Assembly: GCA_002403995.1 (NCBI GenBank)
Contig: DHIV01000135.1
Coordinates: 1 to 25,225, forward strand
Reading direction: 5' to 3'
DNA length: 25,225 bases
Origin: Gallionella sp. UBA4737
Lineage (GTDB): Bacteria; Pseudomonadota; Gammaproteobacteria; Burkholderiales; Gallionellaceae
In this document: piece by piece, positions 8,191-15,844 of the stretch
How the letters are laid out: each line of letters starts with the position of its first letter
Numbering within the stretch: position 1 is the first letter of the stretch
Notes under the pieces: generated by a model
What the model was told of the DNA's origin: nothing
The model's database searches: none
What the model saw: the letters and a program-made list of their open reading frames with translations, nothing else
Program-made: the position numbers and the translations under genes

Positions 8191-8212
8191 AAACCACTAT
8201 AGGTAGTGGTTG
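8191..8212 (-). promoter_or_regulatory. Perfect inverted repeat in nrdJ leader: NrdR-like operator or intrinsic terminator
   Basis: AACCACTA at 8192-8199 and TAGTGGTT at 8204-8211 form a perfect 8-bp hairpin with a 4-base loop. On the minus strand it is followed at once by two T-runs (8181-8190 area), as in a rho-independent terminator. The central 16 bases also match the NrdR box consensus (ACACWATATATWGTGT) at 12 positions. It lies about 20 bases downstream of the predicted nrdJ transcription start and about 170 bases after the SCO1 gene, so it could be an operator, an attenuator, or the terminator of the upstream gene. Confidence 0.5.
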
Positions 8213-8230
8213 GCCGGTCAATTCAGACTA

Positions 8231-8258
8231 ATTGTAGGCGGCAGAGCGGTTTTTGCAA
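8231..8258 (-). promoter_or_regulatory. Candidate sigma70 promoter of nrdJ
   Basis: On the minus strand, TTGCAA (8253-8258) and TACAAT (8231-8236) are separated by 16 bases. Transcription would begin just before the inverted repeat at 8191-8212. The -10 box sits within one arm of a 10-bp inverted repeat (8229-8238 and 8292-8301). Confidence 0.4.
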
Positions 8259-8381
8259 GTAAAAATTTTGCTCAATAATTTTTGGCTTGGCCCTACAATT
8301 ACTTAGGCACGAAAATAAAATGCGAGGCACGCAATTTGCTGGCTGGCCAAACCGGCGGGATTCAGCGCGTAGCTCATGCCG

Positions 8382-8963
8382 TCACTGAAGCAAAGTGTCC
8401 GGCTCGTCGTCATAATCCGTGATGGTTTTTTCGATCTCGCCTTGCGCATTCAGCCGCACGATCTTGAAGTCATGCAGTATATGCTCATCCATGGTCCAGT
8501 ATTTTATCCCGATCAGCGCGGCGAATTCTTTCGTGGTGGCTTCGCTGCCGGTCAGCAGATGCCAGTTGCTCCTGTCCACCTCGCGGCTGATCCGGTACTG
8601 TTGCCAGGCCTGCGGGGTATCGTTCTTCGGGTCCAGGCTGATGATCATGAAGTCGATCTGGATCTTTTTCTGGTCAGCCGCAGCCTGGATGGCCTTCATT
8701 TTCGAAAATGTGGTGGTGCACATGAAACGGCAATTGCTGTATTCCATCGTGAGTATCAGCGGCTTGCCGCGCCATTCGGACAGATGGACCGTTTCGGCGC
8801 GGTCGTTGGTGAATGAGTAGGGCAACGTGTAGAAGCTGAAAGGGGCGCACTCTGCCGGGCAGGGCGCCAGGGTTGCGAAGGCGAGAACAATGCCTGTGAT
8901 GGCGCGCGGGAAACTTCGTGCCGGTTTTCCCGGCAATAGTCCGGTATTGCTCCCTTGCTTCAT
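8382..8963 (-). CDS. SCO1/SenC/PrrC family copper chaperone
   Basis: This 193-residue protein has a thioredoxin-like fold of the SCO1/SenC family, which delivers copper to cytochrome c oxidase or acts as a thiol-redox protein in the periplasm. The copper-binding CxxxC is CRFMC (C78, C82) and the conserved distal histidine is H164 in DEHILHDFKIV (H161 is nearby). An N-terminal hydrophobic segment (residues 21-40) is a signal peptide or membrane anchor; it contains two cysteines, C35 and C39. The start is supported by AAGGA nine bases upstream. No oxidase genes are adjacent; the next gene upstream on the same strand is an unknown membrane protein 48 bases away, likely in one transcript. Confidence 0.85.
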   Translation of the reverse strand: MKQGSNTGLLPGKPARSFPRAITGIVLAFATLAPCPAECAPFSFYTLPYSFTNDRAETVHLSEWRGKPLILTMEYSNCRFMCTTTFSKMKAIQAAADQKKIQIDFMIISLDPKNDTPQAWQQYRISREVDRSNWHLLTGSEATTKEFAALIGIKYWTMDEHILHDFKIVRLNAQGEIEKTITDYDDEPDTLLQ

Positions 8964-9011
8964 TGCAGATATTCCTTATAAAACTGCTTGCATTGCTTTT
9001 TCTTTGCCGGC

Positions 9012-9605
9012 CTATTCTGCCTTGGCGAGCTCGCTGCGGAATTTTTCGAGCTTGCCATGGAAGTCGTCTGCCTCGCCGTAGCCCAGAAAATGCGCATAGC
9101 GCGCATGTGCGCTGAGCATTTTACGCGCATGTTTGATCGGGCAGAAATATTGCTCGGTGCGGGCAAGGATCTCGCTTGCATAGGCTATCATCCCGACCCC
9201 ATACCCGCAGTACATGCAGTCCAGTTTCTCGATGATATTCAGGTAGGCCAGGTATTGGCGGTCTATCAGGATGTAGTTGGCGCGCTTGACCCTGGTAATG
9301 CCGTATATCGGAAAGCAGGTCAGCTGATAAATGCTGATGCACAGATCGAGCAAGGCCAGCGGAACGAGCATGCCATAGATGATCGGCATAGTGAGAAAAT
9401 TCTGCGGGCGCACGGTAAAGAACCAGATCAGCACGTTCATCTTGGGCTTGAGCTTGCGATGAGCCTCCTTGATCGCGTTTTCGAACACCACGCGCTTGCC
9501 TTCGATTTTATAGTTTATGCGCTTTTCATGTTCTTCGATGGCTGAGCCCAATTCAGTCTCGAGAGAACTGATCTGATTAAGAAGCTGGCGTATCTTGTCG
9601 TTCAT
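9012..9605 (-). CDS. Conserved membrane protein of unknown function
   Basis: I do not have a family name for this 197-residue protein. It starts with a helical, probably coiled-coil, segment (residues 1-55, rich in E, K and heptad leucines), followed by one or two membrane segments around residues 68-100 (MPIIYGMLVPLALLDLCISIYQL). The C-terminal part carries the striking motifs DCMYCGYGVGMIAYASEI (near 129-146) and YFCPIKHARK (near 153-162), with cysteines that look suited to metal or thiol chemistry, and a short helical tail. The ATG has AAGGA five bases upstream. It precedes the SCO1 gene by 48 bases on the same strand, so a link to copper or respiratory-chain assembly is possible, but that is only context. 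Confidence 0.6.
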   Translation of the reverse strand: MNDKIRQLLNQISSLETELGSAIEEHEKRINYKIEGKRVVFENAIKEAHRKLKPKMNVLIWFFTVRPQNFLTMPIIYGMLVPLALLDLCISIYQLTCFPIYGITRVKRANYILIDRQYLAYLNIIEKLDCMYCGYGVGMIAYASEILARTEQYFCPIKHARKMLSAHARYAHFLGYGEADDFHGKLEKFRSELAKAE

Positions 9606-9680
9606 GGCAATCCTTTTCGGTGAGTGCGGTGCTTGTTCGTATTGCCATATAAAATTACTGCCAGTGCGCCAGCAAATTTA

Positions 9681-10517
9681 TTAGTCCGCCAGCAGATTCA
9701 CCAGCCCATCCAGTCCGACAAAATTCAGCGCATAGCTGGCCTGCTGCTGTACTACCGGTTTCGCATGATAGGCGATGCTGATGCCGGCCAGCGCCATCAT
9801 CTTCAGGTCGTTCGCGCCGTCGCCCATCGCGATGACCTGCTCGGGCCTGAGATTCAATTCGTCGCGGATATTCACCAGACTATCGGCCTTGCCTTGCGCG
9901 TCGAAGATCTTGCCCAGCACCTTGCCGGTGAGCTTGCCATTGGCGATCTCAAGGGTGTTGGCGCGGGTGTAGTCCAGTCCCAACCTGGCCTTGAGCCGTT
10001 CGGTGAAGAATACGAAGCCGCCGGATACCAGCAGCGTCTTAATGCCGTTCTTGCGCATTGCCGCCAACATGGTCTCCGCGCCCGGCGAGAGCCGCAAACG
10101 TTCATCATACACGCGTTGCAAAGCATGTTCGTCCAGTCCCTTCAGCAGCGCGACGCGGCGGCGCAGGCTTTCGGCAAATTCGATCTCGCCGCGCATCGCC
10201 GCTTCGGTGATTGCCGCGACCTGGGGTTTCAGCCCATGCATATCGGCGATCTCGTCTATGCACTCGATGGCGATCAGTGTCGAATCCATGTCCATCACCA
10301 CCAGCCCGAAATCCGCCAGCTTGCGGCCGCGCGGCACGAAGCCGTAATCGAGCCAGTTCGCCAGGCAGTAGGGCGCGATACCCGCATGCGCCTGTGCTGA
10401 AGTCAATCGATAGGCGTGCTCGGCGATCTGCTCGCTCTGTTTGCTCTGAGAAAGCTTACCGAGATGGTCGAGATGTGGCGCGGCAATGGGGTGAGTGGCC
10501 TGGATGATGAGGTTCAT
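9681..10517 (-). CDS. serB: Phosphoserine phosphatase
   Basis: This enzyme makes L-serine from phosphoserine, the last step of serine synthesis. From the ATG at 10517 the protein has 278 residues. HAD-family motifs are all present: DMDSTL (motif I, nucleophile aspartate), LLVSGGF (motif II), the KADS lysine, and MGDGANDLKMM (motif III), with the four-helix cap between motifs I and II. The first 70 residues form the N-terminal extension usual for this family (MNLIIQ start). An ATG 19 codons earlier is open but has no ribosome-binding site and adds residues not typical of SerB; the chosen start also has only a weak one. It stands alone between the unknown membrane protein and the signalling cluster. 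Confidence 0.93.
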   Translation of the reverse strand: MNLIIQATHPIAAPHLDHLGKLSQSKQSEQIAEHAYRLTSAQAHAGIAPYCLANWLDYGFVPRGRKLADFGLVVMDMDSTLIAIECIDEIADMHGLKPQVAAITEAAMRGEIEFAESLRRRVALLKGLDEHALQRVYDERLRLSPGAETMLAAMRKNGIKTLLVSGGFVFFTERLKARLGLDYTRANTLEIANGKLTGKVLGKIFDAQGKADSLVNIRDELNLRPEQVIAMGDGANDLKMMALAGISIAYHAKPVVQQQASYALNFVGLDGLVNLLAD

Positions 10518-10732
10518 GAGGGTAGAGAGATTCAAATAGATTCGATGTTTGGCAAACGCCTGGCGTGTCGCCATATTTTAATTCAATTCGCAGTTTTGGC
10601 AGGCGTATTGATAGCAGTTGGATACCTTTGCACCTCACATATTGGCTCAGGAGGGCGCTTCGCAGATTGGACTTGGGCAGGAATGCCGGAGCAGTACGCG
10701 CGAACCGGACGGTTGCCAGGGGATAGCCTTTT

Positions 10733-12457
10733 TCAACAGACTACGTCGGCCGGTCCGATTTTATAGGGGGATGTAGTGAACCAGCTTTTCAGCAGCTCGC
10801 AAGTCTGAGGCTTGCTGATGAAATAGCCCTGGACCTGGTCGCAGCCGAGGGCGACAAGCGCGTCCAACACCTCTTTCGTTTCCACACCTTCCGCGACGAC
10901 GGTGAGACCGAAGTTATGACCGAACTCGATCACTGTGCGCACGATCATTGCGTCTTGTTTATCCGTCAGCATGTTGGTGACGAACGATTTGTCGATCTTG
11001 ATCTCGTTGACGGGAAGGCGCTTGATGCTGGCGAGCGAGGTGTAGCCGGTGCCGAAGTCGTCAATGGAGAGCCATGTGCCCATGCGACTCAGCGCCACCA
11101 GGTTCTCCTCGGCGTGTGTCGGGTCCAGCACGATGGCGCTCTCGGTGACTTCCAGCATCAACTGGCCCGGTTCGGCGCCGGTTGCCGCGAGCGCCTCCGC
11201 TATCATTTTCGGCAGCAGCGGGTCGTGCAGCGAGCGTGCCGAGAGATTCACGCTCACCCGCAGTTGTATGCCCTCACGGCGCGAGCCCTGGCAGCGGGTC
11301 AGCGCGTCGATCAGCACCCAGCGGGTCAGCGGACCGATGAGCCCGGTTTGCTCTGCGGCCAAAATAAATTTGTCAGGCGGAACCATTCCGAGGCGCGGGT
11401 GTTGCCAGCGCACAAGCGCTTCAGCGCCGACGATGCGGCCGGTTTTGAGTTCCAGCTTCGGCTGGAAATGCAGCAAGAGCTGGTTTTGCTCGATTGCATC
11501 GCGCAACTCCGCCATGAGCCCGAGCCGTTCGGGACTGTGAAGGTTGAATTCCGGCGCGTAGACAGCGTAATCGCTCGCCATCTGTTTGGCGCGATACATG
11601 GCAATATCCGCCCGCTGCAGCAGTGTATCCGCATTGTCGGCATGTTCGGGCATGGTCGCCACACCGATGCTGGCCTCGACGGCGATCGGAATCCCGTCGA
11701 TCATGAATGGCACTTCCAGACAGTCATGGAGCTTTTTGATGACATGTCGCACGTCGCCGGGTGCCGCCAGTCGCGGCAGCAGAATGCCGAACTCGTCGCC
11801 GCCGAGCCGCGCGATCACGTCTGGCGCGAACAACGCGCTGCGCAGGCGCAGGCCGGCTTGCAGCAGCAGGCTGTCGCCGCGATCATGACCGAGCGTGTCG
11901 TTGACATCCTTGAAACGGTCAAGGTCCAAGAGCAACAGGGCAATGGGGCGCTGTTCGCGTTGCCCGTTCACTATTGCTTCCTGCACCAGTTCACGGAAAC
12001 GGATGCGATTCGGCAAATTGGTGACCGGGTCGGTATAGGCCAGACGATGGATGGTTTCGTCCGCCTTCCGGCGTTCCTGCCGGCTGTGCGACTCGCGCAG
12101 CTCGCGTTCGACTGCGGGCACCAATCGCTTCAGGTTGCCTTTCAGGATATAGTCATGTGCGCCTGCCTTCATGGCGGTCACCGCGCGATCTTCACCTATG
12201 GTGCCGGAGACGATGATGAACGGCAGGTCGAGTCCCGTATTGCGGAGCAGCCCCAGCGCTTCAAAGGCGTTAAAATGCGGCATGCTGAAATCGGAGAACA
12301 CGATGTCCCATGCGTGCGCGGACAGTTCCGCGCTCATCGTCTCGGCCGTCTCGACCCGGATGTGGCTGGGGTCGTAGCCGCCGCGCCGCAACTCGCGTAG
12401 CAGCAATTGGGTGTCGTCTTCCGAATCTTCGACGACCAGCACGCGCAGCGGTTTCAT
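10733..12457 (-). CDS. Response regulator with REC, GGDEF and EAL domains
   Basis: This 574-residue cytoplasmic protein should control cyclic-di-GMP levels under a phosphorylation signal. Residues 1-125 are a receiver with acidic pocket E10-D11, D56 (FSDFSMP) and K106. A linker helix leads to a GGDEF domain with the intact signature GGDEF at 219-223, so diguanylate cyclase activity is possible; the inhibitory RxxD site is not seen. The EAL domain has E346-A-L, DDFGTGYTSL (466-475) and EGVET (523-527), all characteristic of active phosphodiesterases. The start codon overlaps the stop of the preceding receiver gene by four bases (ATGA type), so the two are translationally coupled. Which activity dominates cannot be told from sequence. 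Confidence 0.93.
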   Translation of the reverse strand: MKPLRVLVVEDSEDDTQLLLRELRRGGYDPSHIRVETAETMSAELSAHAWDIVFSDFSMPHFNAFEALGLLRNTGLDLPFIIVSGTIGEDRAVTAMKAGAHDYILKGNLKRLVPAVERELRESHSRQERRKADETIHRLAYTDPVTNLPNRIRFRELVQEAIVNGQREQRPIALLLLDLDRFKDVNDTLGHDRGDSLLLQAGLRLRSALFAPDVIARLGGDEFGILLPRLAAPGDVRHVIKKLHDCLEVPFMIDGIPIAVEASIGVATMPEHADNADTLLQRADIAMYRAKQMASDYAVYAPEFNLHSPERLGLMAELRDAIEQNQLLLHFQPKLELKTGRIVGAEALVRWQHPRLGMVPPDKFILAAEQTGLIGPLTRWVLIDALTRCQGSRREGIQLRVSVNLSARSLHDPLLPKMIAEALAATGAEPGQLMLEVTESAIVLDPTHAEENLVALSRMGTWLSIDDFGTGYTSLASIKRLPVNEIKIDKSFVTNMLTDKQDAMIVRTVIEFGHNFGLTVVAEGVETKEVLDALVALGCDQVQGYFISKPQTCELLKSWFTTSPYKIGPADVVC

Positions 12458-12897
12458 TTCAGTTGCTCCCGTTGGACTGGGGCCGGTTCATTCAACACCA
12501 GCCAGTAGAGGCCGAGCTGCCGGATCGCCTCCATGAACTGGGCGAAGTCCACCGGCTTGCGGATGTAGCTGTTGGCGCCGAGGTGATAGCCGGTGACGAC
12601 GTCCTGTTCTTCTTTGGAGGAAGTCAGAATTATCACTGGCTGCAAGCGTGTTCGCTGGTCGGCGCGGATGCGCCGCAGCACCTCCAGCCCGTCGACCTTG
12701 GGTAGTTTCAGGTCCAGCAGCACCATGGTAGGTACGGGGTTTGCGGACGCGCCCTCGCCGAAGAAATAGTCGAGCGCCTGCTGGCCGTCGCGCACCACCC
12801 TTACTTCGTTCAGGATGTTGTTCTTTCTGAGCGCCCGCAACGTCAACACCTCGTCATCGGGATTGTCTTCAACCAGCAGTATGATCTTTTGGTGCAT
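12454..12897 (-). CDS. Stand-alone response regulator receiver
   Basis: This 147-residue protein is a single CheY-like receiver of the Rcp1 type, which relays phosphate rather than binding DNA. The acidic pair is in VEDNPDD (E10, D11), the phosphoacceptor is D62 (LLDLKLP), the conserved threonine or serine is in LTSS and the lysine is K114 (IRKPVDF). A very good ribosome-binding site (AAGGAGG seven bases before the ATG) indicates strong translation. It lies between a histidine kinase without receiver and the REC-GGDEF-EAL gene, overlapping the latter by four bases. The likely scheme is kinase phosphorylating one or both receivers; this is inferred from gene order. Confidence 0.9.
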   Translation of the reverse strand: MHQKIILLVEDNPDDEVLTLRALRKNNILNEVRVVRDGQQALDYFFGEGASANPVPTMVLLDLKLPKVDGLEVLRRIRADQRTRLQPVIILTSSKEEQDVVTGYHLGANSYIRKPVDFAQFMEAIRQLGLYWLVLNEPAPVQREQLK

Positions 12898-12956
12898 GGT
12901 ATAGCCTCCTTAATTCCGCCCTAACCAATGACTTACCCGACGTCTTTTGCCGGGTT

Positions 12957-13019
12957 ATAACCAACCACTTGGCAACCGTTTTTTGGTTGCTTAGTGGGAT
13001 GGCTAGTAGTTTCATCAGT
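12957..13019 (-). repeat. 63-bp hairpin element (copy B), downstream of histidine kinase gene
   Basis: On the minus strand this sequence matches the element at 15877-15939 at 54 of 63 bases. It folds into a long imperfect hairpin whose apex is GCAACC-AAAAAAC-GGTTGC. The three apical base pairs that differ from the other copy differ on both sides, so pairing is kept. It starts about 40 bases after the kinase stop codon in the sense direction. There is no T-run after the stem, so it is not a standard terminator. Confidence 0.7.
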
Positions 13020-13057
13020 CAGATGGCTATGCAAAGCCTGGCGGGCAATATAAATAA

Positions 13058-15328
13058 TCAGCCGGGTAATGTAAAATAAAATGTGGCGCCCTGGCCGGGT
13101 GCGCCCTCGCCGCGGACTTGCCCGCCGTGACGGTGCATGATGCGCTGCACCGTGGCCAGCCCGATGCCGGTGCCGGGGAACTCGCTGGTCAGATGCAGGC
13201 GCTGGAAAGCGCCGAACAGCTTGCCTGCGTAAGCCATGTCGAAGCCGGCGCCGTTGTCGCGCACGAAGAACTCCGTCGCGTCCTGAGTGTTCGGTATGGG
13301 GGCGTCACGCATCGCGCCGAACTCGATCTTGGCGGTTGCCGTTTTGCCGGTGAACTTCCAGGCATTACCGAGCAGGTTGACCAGTGCCACGCGCAGCAGC
13401 CGGGCATCGCCCTGTGCGATCAATCCGGACTCGATGCGCCAGTCCACCTTGCGTTCCGGCTCGCTTTTCTGAAGTTCTGCAAGCACTTCGGTGGCAAGCG
13501 CGCTGAGATTGACAGTCTCGCGATGCATCTCGGCGCGCGTGACGCGCGCCAGCGTGAGCATGTCGTCAATCAGATGCCCCATGCGCTGGGTGGCGCCGCG
13601 CACGCGGTTGAGATAATCCCTGGCCTGATCGTCCAGCCGCTCGGCGTAATCTTCGAGCAACGCCTGGCTGAAGCCGTCTATGGCGCGCAGCGGCGCGCGC
13701 AGATCGTGCGACACCGAATAGCTGAAGGCCTCAAGTTCCTTGTTGGCGGCATGCAGTTCGGCGGTGCGCTCGATGACCTTGCGGTCCAGGTCCGCATTCA
13801 GGCGGAGGATATCTTCCTCGATGCGTTTACGCTCGGTGATGTCCTGGAACGAGCCCCATACCTTGACGACCTTGCCGTCCTCCAGGACGGGCTGGCCGAT
13901 GGTTCGCACCCACTTGTGATTGCCCTTGGCAGTGGTTATCTCCAATTCCAGATCGTAGGGCTGGGTATGTTCTATCGCATCCTTGACGGCGGCTTCGATT
14001 ATTTTCCGGGACTCATCACGATAGAATCTTATGCCTGTTTCCACATTGGTTGGGTCTTTTGGATCCATGTCGTGAATTCTGGCCACCTCATCCGTCCATG
14101 TTCCTTTCAATGTCCGGGCATCGAACTCCCATCCGCCTACTTTGGCCATCGCGCCTACCATGGTCAACAATTTATCCTTTTGCTGGAGCGCCTGTTCCGC
14201 GCGCACAGCCTCGGACTGGCGCGCCTGCAAGGCACCGGCCATGTCGTCCAAACCTTGGGCTAGCTGGCCGAACTCGTCCGAGCTATGCGGTAAATCGGTG
14301 CGCGCACCGAAGTCGCCAGACTCAAGGCGACGCGTCGCGTTCATTAGCGCGTTCATCGGGTGCAACACCAGCGTCCCGCCACCCACCCATGCCAGCGCGA
14401 TTACGGCGGCGGTGACCAGCACCATCAACAGGATGGTGCGGATCAGTAGCTCATTCGCGCCTGCATACACAGTATCTATGGGAATGCCGACGCTGACGTA
14501 GACCTGTTCCGCTGCAATGGAATAGATGGGTTTGAATACATATAGCCGCTCCACTCCGTCGACACCGGGTGCCTGCATGGTTCCTTCCTGCTTGTGCGCG
14601 AGAATGGCCTTGATCAGAGGCGCATCCGGCAGCGATTTGCCGACCCACTGCTCCGGATCGGGTTGGCGCACGAGTATTGTGCCGTGGTTGTCCATGATCG
14701 CTATCGTTGAGTTTTCCGGCAGGATAGCGGTTTCGATCAGCCTGCCGGACAGTTCGCCGAGGCCGAGCGCGATGTACACCACCGCCTCGGGTTTGTCGGC
14801 CGCGTCAAGTACGGGATAGGCCAGGTTGACCGCACCCTTGCCGGACACGCGGCCGATCTGGTAGTCGCCGATGAAGAAGCTGCGTGTAGCCATGGTTGCG
14901 CTGAAGTAACGCCGGTCGGAAAGATTGGGCAGCTTGGTCAACGGGACGGCACTGCAGCGCAACGTGCCGTCCGGGGCTATCACCCCGAGATTGGTGTAGA
15001 GCGGATTCTGTTTGAGCAGGTTCGCAAACGTCCGGTTACACAGCGTCGCCAACTCCGGACGGCGCACGATAGGAAGCTGCGCGAGGGTGATCAGTTGTTG
15101 CCGGATAATCTCGATCAGGTTTTTTTGTTCCAGCACTACCAGGCGCGTCAGCGAGAACGCGTCTCTGCCTGCGTTGTCCGCGGCTTGCTGGCGAGCCTCA
15201 AAGACGGAATAAAGAATGAAACTGTAAACGGGCAGCAGGGTGAGAAACAGCAGAAGCAACAGCCGCGCCCTCAGGCTCGAGAACCTGGGTATCCATTTGC
15301 TGAATTGTTCGTCTGAACCGTTGCGCAC
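13058..15328 (-). CDS. Membrane sensor histidine kinase (Cache, HAMP, PAS, HisKA, HATPase)
   Basis: I start this at GTG 15328 because AAGGA lies eight bases upstream and a membrane helix follows; the open frame continues far upstream but only as antisense to yajC. The 756-residue protein has a transmembrane helix (22-44), a long periplasmic Cache-type sensor region (about 45-290), a second helix (295-320), HAMP (about 318-370), a PAS domain (about 387-500, VGGWEFD to ITERK), the dimerisation helix with H541 (SVSHDLRAP) and a HATPase with N box NLLGNAWKFT, DNGAGFD and GTGIGLATVQ. No receiver is attached; the two downstream receivers are likely partners. The ligand is unknown. The DNA end of the gene is followed by the 63-bp hairpin element. 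Confidence 0.92.
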   Translation of the reverse strand: MRNGSDEQFSKWIPRFSSLRARLLLLLFLTLLPVYSFILYSVFEARQQAADNAGRDAFSLTRLVVLEQKNLIEIIRQQLITLAQLPIVRRPELATLCNRTFANLLKQNPLYTNLGVIAPDGTLRCSAVPLTKLPNLSDRRYFSATMATRSFFIGDYQIGRVSGKGAVNLAYPVLDAADKPEAVVYIALGLGELSGRLIETAILPENSTIAIMDNHGTILVRQPDPEQWVGKSLPDAPLIKAILAHKQEGTMQAPGVDGVERLYVFKPIYSIAAEQVYVSVGIPIDTVYAGANELLIRTILLMVLVTAAVIALAWVGGGTLVLHPMNALMNATRRLESGDFGARTDLPHSSDEFGQLAQGLDDMAGALQARQSEAVRAEQALQQKDKLLTMVGAMAKVGGWEFDARTLKGTWTDEVARIHDMDPKDPTNVETGIRFYRDESRKIIEAAVKDAIEHTQPYDLELEITTAKGNHKWVRTIGQPVLEDGKVVKVWGSFQDITERKRIEEDILRLNADLDRKVIERTAELHAANKELEAFSYSVSHDLRAPLRAIDGFSQALLEDYAERLDDQARDYLNRVRGATQRMGHLIDDMLTLARVTRAEMHRETVNLSALATEVLAELQKSEPERKVDWRIESGLIAQGDARLLRVALVNLLGNAWKFTGKTATAKIEFGAMRDAPIPNTQDATEFFVRDNGAGFDMAYAGKLFGAFQRLHLTSEFPGTGIGLATVQRIMHRHGGQVRGEGAPGQGATFYFTLPG

Positions 15329-15373
15329 CAGGTTTTTCCTTTTGTTTTTATTCAGTTGGGAAAGTACCGCACA

Positions 15374-15402
15374 AATATACTCGAGAATTAGCCGGGGAGC
15401 AA
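15374..15402 (-). promoter_or_regulatory. Candidate promoter of the histidine kinase gene
   Basis: On the minus strand, TATATT (15374-15379) lies 17 bases after TTGCTC (15397-15402). The -10 box is good and the -35 box weak. It is placed about 45 bases upstream of the GTG start, within the divergent region shared with yajC. Confidence 0.35.
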
Positions 15403-15471
15403 TCATCGCAATAATCCAACAAATCGCGTTCGTGTGTCGCACCTGTGTGCCGACATGAGTGGGCAGCTGCT

Positions 15472-15486
15472 GCTTCATGTTAGAAT
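15472..15486 (+). promoter_or_regulatory. Candidate extended -10 promoter element of yajC
   Basis: TGTTAGAAT (-10 TAGAAT near 15481 with an upstream TGN) precedes the yajC start by about 32 bases. I see no convincing -35 box, so this is tentative. Confidence 0.3.
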
Positions 15487-15517
15487 GCGCGCCTTTTGAT
15501 TTATCGTGGAGAAGAAT

Positions 15518-15844
15518 ATGTTTATCAGCAACGCTTACGCAGAAGCGGCATCGGGAGTCCCGGATAGCGGGATCATGAATTTTCTGCCGCTGTTCGCATT
15601 GATCGCGGTGTTTTACTTCCTGATATTGCGCCCGCAGACCAAGCGCGCCAAAGAACAGAAAACCATGATCGCAGCATTGCAGCGCGGCGATGAAGTCGTG
15701 ACGGTTGGCGGTGAAGTCGGGACTGTCAGCAAGGTTTACGAGCAGTACGTCGGTGTGGAAATCGCCGAGAATCTTATCGTGATGGTGCAAAAGAGCTCGA
15801 TTCAAAGCGTGCTGCCTAAGGGAACGATCAAGGCAATAAAATAA
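15518..15844 (+). CDS. yajC: Sec translocon accessory subunit YajC
   Basis: This 108-residue single-pass inner-membrane protein associates with SecDF and the SecYEG translocon. The start MFISNAYA resembles other YajC proteins and has GGAG seven bases upstream; an in-frame GTG four codons earlier overlaps that signal and is less likely. The N terminus is followed by one membrane helix (FLPLFALIAVFYFLIL) and the conserved RPQTKRAKE motif, then a cytoplasmic beta-rich domain (RGDEVVTVGGEVGTV). It heads the secD-secF gene run, although 360 bases, including a hairpin repeat, separate it from secD. Usually the tgt gene sits upstream; here a divergent histidine kinase gene does. Confidence 0.93.
   Translation: MFISNAYAEAASGVPDSGIMNFLPLFALIAVFYFLILRPQTKRAKEQKTMIAALQRGDEVVTVGGEVGTVSKVYEQYVGVEIAENLIVMVQKSSIQSVLPKGTIKAIK

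Noticed and set aside
10416..10766. A 116-codon plus-strand frame with a hydrophobic stretch, upstream and antisense of serB.
   Set aside because: It overlaps the serB N terminus in antisense and the region between has no ribosome-binding site or recognisable domain; probably chance.
13058..15805. A longer histidine kinase starting at 15805.
   Set aside because: The extra 159 residues are antisense to yajC and precede the first membrane helix without domain character; GTG 15328 has a good ribosome-binding site.
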